This document shows, in pieces, positions 8,741 through 10,055 of a stretch of 10,055 bases of DNA (position 1 is the stretch's first letter; each line of letters starts with the position of its first letter). This DNA is from Thermoplasmatota archaeon. Lineage in GTDB: Archaea > Thermoplasmatota > Penumbrarchaeia > Penumbrarchaeales > Penumbrarchaeaceae. Where the stretch lies: NCBI GenBank assembly GCA_030591285.1, contig JAUVBH010000035.1, positions 1-10,055 on the forward strand, given 5' to 3'. A program made the position numbers and the translations under genes. The notes beneath the pieces are model-generated. The model saw only the letters and a program-made list of their open reading frames with translations. It made no database searches and was not told where the DNA came from.

Positions 8741-9816
8741 ACAGGAAACTCATTGCCGTTGCCCTGATAATTCTTCTCATCGGAAGTACCATTCCGCTTT
8801 TATTCCTGATCCTGAACAAACCAGAGGTTGACAGATACGAGAGCACAGATCTTGAGATCTCCATTATTGTCGAGGTAAAGAACTTGGGAAACTCTCCAGC
8901 TACTGATATTCCACTAAGACTTGCAGTTCCCATGGATGGTCTTGACCATCAGGAAGTTATCTCAATTGATCCTTCTCTGGAACCCGAAAGGTTTTCAAAT
9001 GATACCTGGGGCAATGAATTCATACACTACACTATTGATGAACTGGATCCAGGAACAAGTTTTAATTTGACCATTAATGTGATCCTTCGACTCACATCAA
9101 TAGATAATGATATCTCCCGATCATCAGGAACGCTTGGTCCTGAGGAAGAAGCAGAACTTTCACGATATCTTCTTGATAGTTCTTTGATAAACGTCAATGA
9201 TCCATCCATTGTTGAGATCGCAAGGGAGATAGCAAAGAGATCCGAGGACCTCACCGATATCGCCTGGAACACTTACGAATGGGTTCTGGATAATATCTAC
9301 TATCAGCAGATCCCCGGTGAGTGGGACGCTGTTACGACACTGAGGAACGAGGAAGGCGGATCTGCGGAAATGTCCAATCTATACGTGGCTCTTCTCAGAG
9401 CAAATGGCATACCTGCAAGGAGAGTATCCGGATGGGGAAACTTCTTCGAGGTAGGAGAGGAACTTGCTCTCACAAGGTTTTCACATGGATGGACCGAGTT
9501 CCATGTTCCCGACATGGGGTGGGTCCAAGTGGATCCTGCCTGGGGAAAGACTTCCAGGTTTGACAATTTCGCAAGGACCGATGCAGATCATGTTGTATTG
9601 ACAAAGGGAGCTGATGTGAAGTTCCTATGGAGGGGCCCGTATTCCACTCCGTTCGGAGATACCGATGTTGATACAGATTACACTCTGATAGTTATTGACA
9701 AGGATGTAGAGAACCTATCTTTGAGAAGGGATGTCATCAAATGGTCCATACTTTCAGTTCCACTGATCTTCGTGGTTTTCATAATGGTTCGGGTCTTTAA
9801 AAGAAGAAGGATATGA
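8737..9816 (+). CDS. Membrane-anchored transglutaminase-like protein with Cys-to-Ser active site
   Basis: A 359-residue protein with an N-terminal transmembrane helix (about 4-26), a beta-rich ectodomain (about 36-125) with VKNLGNSPATDIPLRL and DELDPGTSFNLTI, a transglutaminase-like fold (about 155-290), and a C-terminal helix (about 333-352) ending in a basic tail. The layout places the fold outside the cell. The family core is clear: a Gly-rich nucleophile segment, then LYVALLRANGIPARRVSGW, FSHGWTEF with His250, and GWVQVDPAWG with Asp266. The usual catalytic Cys is replaced by Ser209 (codon TCT at 9361-9363) in EEGGSAEMSN, so cysteine-type transglutaminase or peptidase chemistry is not expected, although His and Asp remain. 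Bacterial relatives of the adjacent gene also work beside an inactive transglutaminase domain, which makes a binding or sensory role likely. It is the last gene of the operon and ends 3 bases from the stop of a convergent gene. Confidence 0.85.
   Translation: MNRKLIAVALIILLIGSTIPLLFLILNKPEVDRYESTDLEISIIVEVKNLGNSPATDIPLRLAVPMDGLDHQEVISIDPSLEPERFSNDTWGNEFIHYTIDELDPGTSFNLTINVILRLTSIDNDISRSSGTLGPEEEAELSRYLLDSSLINVNDPSIVEIAREIAKRSEDLTDIAWNTYEWVLDNIYYQQIPGEWDAVTTLRNEEGGSAEMSNLYVALLRANGIPARRVSGWGNFFEVGEELALTRFSHGWTEFHVPDMGWVQVDPAWGKTSRFDNFARTDADHVVLTKGADVKFLWRGPYSTPFGDTDVDTDYTLIVIDKDVENLSLRRDVIKWSILSVPLIFVVFIMVRVFKRRRI
9797..9810 (-). terminator. Pyrimidine-rich run after the stop of the minus-strand gene
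   Basis: Reading on the minus strand, CCTTCTTCTTTTAA begins 9 bases past the stop at 9820. Archaeal termination commonly uses T-rich stretches without a hairpin. The run lies inside the end of the convergent coding region, so codon content alone could explain it. Confidence 0.25.
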
Positions 9817-9817
9817 A

Positions 9818-9834
9818 TTTCATTCCTTTCTCTT
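9818..9834 (+). terminator. Pyrimidine-rich run after the stop of the operon
   Basis: TTTCATTCCTTTCTCTT follows the operon's final stop directly and contains only one purine. It could act as a T-rich archaeal terminator. It overlaps the 3' end of the convergent minus-strand gene, so the assignment is tentative. Confidence 0.3.
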
Positions 9835-10055
9835 GATCCACTTGACACCGATCATAATGGACATCACTGCAATGATGGCAATGAAACCAGGTGCATTGGT
9901 TTTCTTCTCATCTTCATCGGCTTCCAGTGCTCCTCCGCTTATTCCACCCGGTTCCTCCCCGGGCAGGACATCATCGTCATCGGTCATTATGTCGTCATCA
10001 TCATCAGTGATATTGGTGTCATCATCATCGGCTATAACATCATCGTCATCGTCTG
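9820..10055 (-). CDS. Asp-rich surface protein with PGF-CTERM-like tail (3' end only)
   Basis: The open frame on the minus strand runs from the right edge to a TGA at 9820-9822 and shows the last 77 residues. The first 32 visible residues are four 8-residue Asp-rich units. A Gly/Glu linker follows, then NAPGF, a hydrophobic helix (IAIIAVMSIMIGV) and a basic end (KWIKRKE). The order PGF, hydrophobic stretch, basic tail is the layout of PGF-CTERM signals, which archaeosortase A recognises at the membrane in archaea; the acidic linker before it is also typical of surface proteins. Function cannot be told because the N-terminal part is off the window. No archaeosortase gene is visible here. The gene is convergent with the operon and separated from it by 3 bases. 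Confidence 0.75.
   Translation of the reverse strand, partial: DDDDDVIADDDDTNITDDDDDIMTDDDDVLPGEEPGGISGGALEADEDEKKTNAPGFIAIIAVMSIMIGVKWIKRKE
9958..10053 (-). repeat. Four tandem 24-base units encoding Asp-rich octapeptides
   Basis: On the minus strand the units encode DDDDDVIA, DDDDTNIT, DDDDDIMT and DDDDVLPG. The period is 24 bases, with mixed GAT and GAC codons, so the copies differ at wobble positions while keeping the acidic block. The array may continue past the right edge. Confidence 0.7.

Noticed and set aside
9958..10053. CRISPR array or DNA-level satellite
   Set aside because: The 24-base units have no unique spacers, stay in frame, and vary at wobble positions, so they are a coding repeat.

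Overview
The window looks like chromosomal DNA from an archaeon, most plausibly a Thermoplasmatota-type lineage. This is inferred from the gene set, not from a marker gene. The clues are a PGF-CTERM-like (archaeosortase-type) C-terminal tail on an Asp-rich surface protein, GGAGG-type ribosome binding sites combined with ATGA stop/start overlaps, heavy use of AGG/AGA for arginine, and large exported proteins with C-terminal membrane anchors. No rRNA, tRNA, mobile element or CRISPR array was seen.

Layout. (1) Positions 1-4268 (+) hold the 3' part of a very large acyl-CoA dehydratase/reductase activase with two tandem ASKHA ATPase modules, a DUF2229-type Cys-rich middle and a long C-terminal region. 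Its start lies upstream of the window. (2) Positions 4269-4367 are a short intergenic region with a possible terminator T-run, a weak TATA-like box and an imperfect inverted repeat. (3) Positions 4368-9816 (+) hold a tight three-gene operon whose two junctions are both ATGA overlaps. Its genes encode an exported, membrane-anchored protein with 11 prenyltransferase/squalene-cyclase-type repeats and two beta domains; a membrane protein fusing a '7TM_transglut' domain to an alpha-L-glutamate-ligase-like ATP-grasp domain; and a membrane-anchored transglutaminase-fold protein whose catalytic Cys is replaced by Ser. (4) From 9820 to the right edge (-) lies the convergent 3' end of an Asp-rich surface protein with a 24-bp-period repeat and a PGF-CTERM-like tail.

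The most interesting part is the operon. In bacteria, an inactive transglutaminase ectodomain sits in the same polypeptide as the 7TM domain, and the ATP-grasp ligase is a separate neighbouring gene. Here the boundaries are redrawn: 7TM and ATP-grasp are fused, and the inactive transglutaminase-like ectodomain is its own gene. An added alpha-toroid repeat protein may be a further extracellular partner. The inferred picture is a cell-surface complex with two ectodomain proteins outside and an ATP-dependent carboxylate-amine ligase inside, joined through an 8-helix membrane domain. Its substrate is unknown.
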